This document shows positions 4,824 to 6,182 of a DNA stretch of 6,182 bases, in pieces. The DNA comes from Actinomycetota bacterium (GTDB lineage: Bacteria; Actinomycetota; Actinomycetes; S36-B12; UBA5976): positions 1 to 6,182 of the forward strand of contig WLEH01000070.1 in the NCBI GenBank assembly GCA_009704345.1, read 5' to 3'. Numbering within the stretch: position 1 is the stretch's first letter; every line of letters starts with the position of its first letter. Below the pieces are notes generated by a model that had not been told where the DNA came from, did no database searches, and worked only from the letters and a program-made list of their open reading frames with translations. A program made the position numbers and the translations under genes.

Positions 4824-5756
4824 TCACTTTCCTGCTGAGGCTAGCGCGTCTGCGCCACCCACGATTTCGCTGATCTCCTGAGTGATCTCAGCCTGACGAG
4901 CTTGGTTTGCTTGACGCGTCAACGTCTTTATCAGATCTGACGCATTGTCGGTCGCGGACTTCATCGCCCGCTGCCTTGCTGCATGCTCAGATGCAGCCGA
5001 TTGCAGCAATGCTTCCCAAATACCAAACGCTAGGTAATGTGGCAGCAACGAATCCAGCACCTGTTCTGGGTCTGGTTCGAATTCATAAAGTGGTAAAACT
5101 GGTGATCTAGATGAATCTTCTGTGAACTCCAAATTTGCACCAGTTATAGATTCTTCAACTACTTGTAGCGGCAACAATCTGAGTGCTTCAACACTTTGAC
5201 TTACTCTATTGATGAAGTGGGTGTAGACCACATAGATTTCATCAACTCCACCTTCTTCCGTGGGCTTGAGATAAGCCTCCAGCAGCGCATTTGCCATCTC
5301 TTCGGCTCGGCCATATTCAGGTGCATCAGATGAGCCGGTCCAGCTCTTTGCTACGGCTCGATTACGGAATGCGTAATAGCCGTTTGCTTTACGGCCACTA
5401 ACAAATAGCTCAGTCTCAGCCCCGCGCTCACTATTGCGCTCAACTAACTGCTCTGTTTGCTTAATTACGTTTGGCGAAAATGCACCAGCGAGTCCGCGAT
5501 CTGCCGAAATAACTAGCACAGCTGCTCGCTTACATTCACCTTCAGTGCGAAGCAGCGGATGATCTAGCGCCGAAGTGTTTGACGCAGCAATTGAGATGGC
5601 ACGATAAAGCGCTGATGCATATGGCTCGGTTGCTTGCACTCGAGCTTGCGCTTTCACAATTCTCGAAGAAGCAATTAGCTCCATTGCGCGAGTGATCTTT
5701 TTCGTCGCTTGCACCGATTTGATTCGGCGACGAAACACTCTTAGTTGCGCACCCAT
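4824..5756 (-). CDS. atpG: F1F0 ATP synthase gamma subunit
   Basis: Gamma is the rotating central shaft of F1 that couples c-ring rotation to conformational changes in the beta subunits. The 310 residues show the conserved N-terminal helix, MGAQLRVFRRRIKSVQATKK and ITRAMELIASSRIVKAQ. The central Rossmann-like part contains LVISADRGLAGAFSPNVIK (81-99) and VDEIYVVYTHFINRVSQ (171-187). The C-terminal signature helix is SAASEHAARQRAMKSATDNA (253-272) followed by TRQANQARQAEITQEISEIV. It is longer than the E. coli subunit (287). Extra residues include KPTEEGG near 164-170, where mycobacterial gamma has a longer actinobacterial loop, and a stretch near 202-220. It starts 19 nt after atpA; an AAGGATAGG purine run (5777-5769) overlaps the atpA stop but lies 12 nt from the ATG, a somewhat long Shine-Dalgarno spacing. 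Confidence 0.97.
   Translation of the reverse strand: MGAQLRVFRRRIKSVQATKKITRAMELIASSRIVKAQARVQATEPYASALYRAISIAASNTSALDHPLLRTEGECKRAAVLVISADRGLAGAFSPNVIKQTEQLVERNSERGAETELFVSGRKANGYYAFRNRAVAKSWTGSSDAPEYGRAEEMANALLEAYLKPTEEGGVDEIYVVYTHFINRVSQSVEALRLLPLQVVEESITGANLEFTEDSSRSPVLPLYEFEPDPEQVLDSLLPHYLAFGIWEALLQSAASEHAARQRAMKSATDNASDLIKTLTRQANQARQAEITQEISEIVGGADALASAGK
4828..4833 (-). promoter_or_regulatory. Shine-Dalgarno sequence (AGGAAA) that decides the atpD start
   Basis: On the minus strand AGGAAA lies at 4833-4828, inside the last codons of atpG. The 9 nt spacing to the ATG at 4818 is near ideal, whereas the GTG at 4827 would have no spacing. This is the clearest Shine-Dalgarno in the window and serves an operon-internal gene, in contrast to the transcript-leading genes, which lack one. 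Confidence 0.7.
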
Positions 5757-5775
5757 TTTGCTTTGCTACCTATCC

Positions 5776-6182
5776 TTAGTTTCTGACAGTTCTAGTTACG
5801 GTTGCTCGCTTGATGTCTGACTCCGCCAACGCATCAAATTGCTCATCGACAATAAGTGGTGTGCCGTCAGACTTCATAAATGACTTTTTGAAAGTCGCAA
5901 TACCAGCAATCAACTTCTCGATGTTGCCATCAGATAGATCTCTAGTTTCGCGGATCTCAGCCATAACGTCAGCATGATTGCTCTCTAAATACTGCAAGAA
6001 CTCAGCTTCAAATCGGCGCACATCTTCTACTGGAACTTCGTCCAATCGACCAGTTGTGCCAGCCCAAATAGAAACGACTGCTTTCTCCATTGGGAATGGT
6101 GAATACTGTGGTTGCTTGAGTAACTCAACCAATCTGGAACCACGAGCGATTGCTGCTTTTGATGCGGCATCAAGATCTGACC
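5776..6182 (-). CDS. atpA: F1F0 ATP synthase alpha subunit, C-terminal 134 residues (runs off the right edge)
   Basis: This is the C-terminal helical domain of the non-catalytic alpha subunit, which alternates with beta in the F1 hexamer. The frame is open to the window edge and starts SDLDAASKAAIARGSRLVEL, which aligns with the conserved SDLD(A/K)A(S/T)...L.RG.RL.ELLKQ..Y.P segment of alpha. KQPQYSPFPMEKAVVSIWAG and a helical region ending IATFKKSF follow. About 33 further residues (from MKSDGTPLIVDEQ to the terminal TRTVRN) extend beyond the point where E. coli alpha ends, as in other actinobacteria. The TTG at 6132 is an internal Leu codon, not a start. The nucleotide-binding part of the gene lies outside the window. 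The stop is 19 nt before atpG. Confidence 0.96.
   Translation of the reverse strand, partial: SDLDAASKAAIARGSRLVELLKQPQYSPFPMEKAVVSIWAGTTGRLDEVPVEDVRRFEAEFLQYLESNHADVMAEIRETRDLSDGNIEKLIAGIATFKKSFMKSDGTPLIVDEQFDALAESDIKRATVTRTVRN

Noticed and set aside
4819..4827. GTG at 4827 as the atpD start
   Set aside because: The Shine-Dalgarno would directly abut it, while the ATG at 4818 has 9 nt spacing and gives the usual N-terminus.
4472..4873. Open frame of 133 codons on the plus strand
   Set aside because: It is antisense to atpD/atpG, with a Ser/Thr/Pro-rich translation typical of a shadow frame.
1..6182. Defence system, CRISPR array, prophage, insertion sequence, tRNA or rRNA
   Set aside because: No direct-repeat array, transposase or integrase motifs, terminal inverted repeats or RNA-gene signatures were seen. 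All substantial sequence is accounted for by housekeeping or conserved actinobacterial genes.

Overview
This window is a housekeeping segment of an actinobacterial chromosome of moderate G+C. The evidence is the gene set and its order: atpA-atpG-atpD-atpC, a small DUF5302-type gene, a PduO-type cobalamin adenosyltransferase on the opposite strand, then murA, followed by two small protein families I know only from Actinobacteria. MurA has Asp in place of the catalytic Cys, as in mycobacteria. Codon use is much less G+C-rich than in Streptomyces or Mycobacterium. That would fit a streamlined aquatic lineage such as the Nanopelagicales (acI) or a low-G+C Microbacteriaceae relative, but this placement is inference.

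Layout, left to right. Positions 1-553 (minus strand) hold a small Cys/His-rich protein translationally coupled (TAATG) to an alpha/beta hydrolase that runs off the left edge. A 107-residue single-membrane-span protein (608-931, plus) diverges from them and meets the 3' end of murA (923-2194, minus) with a 9 bp tail overlap. murA and pduO (2247-2816, plus) diverge from a 52 bp intergenic region. pduO meets a 60-codon DUF5302-type gene (2823-3005, minus) tail to tail, 6 bp apart. From 3029 to the right edge, on the minus strand, runs the F1 part of the ATP synthase operon in reverse: atpC, atpD, atpG and the C-terminal quarter of atpA. There is no gene-free stretch longer than about 60 bp and no tRNA, rRNA, CRISPR array or mobile element.

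The F1 genes form one tightly packed operon for energy conservation. The other genes serve peptidoglycan precursor synthesis (MurA) and adenosylcobalamin formation (PduO), or are poorly characterised. The most informative pattern is regulatory. The first genes of the transcription units have a TANNNT-like -10 hexamer ending 6-7 nt before the start codon and no Shine-Dalgarno sequence, which points to leaderless transcription. The operon-internal atpD instead has a clear Shine-Dalgarno. I do not see a previously undescribed system here; the findings are second-look observations on an otherwise ordinary region.
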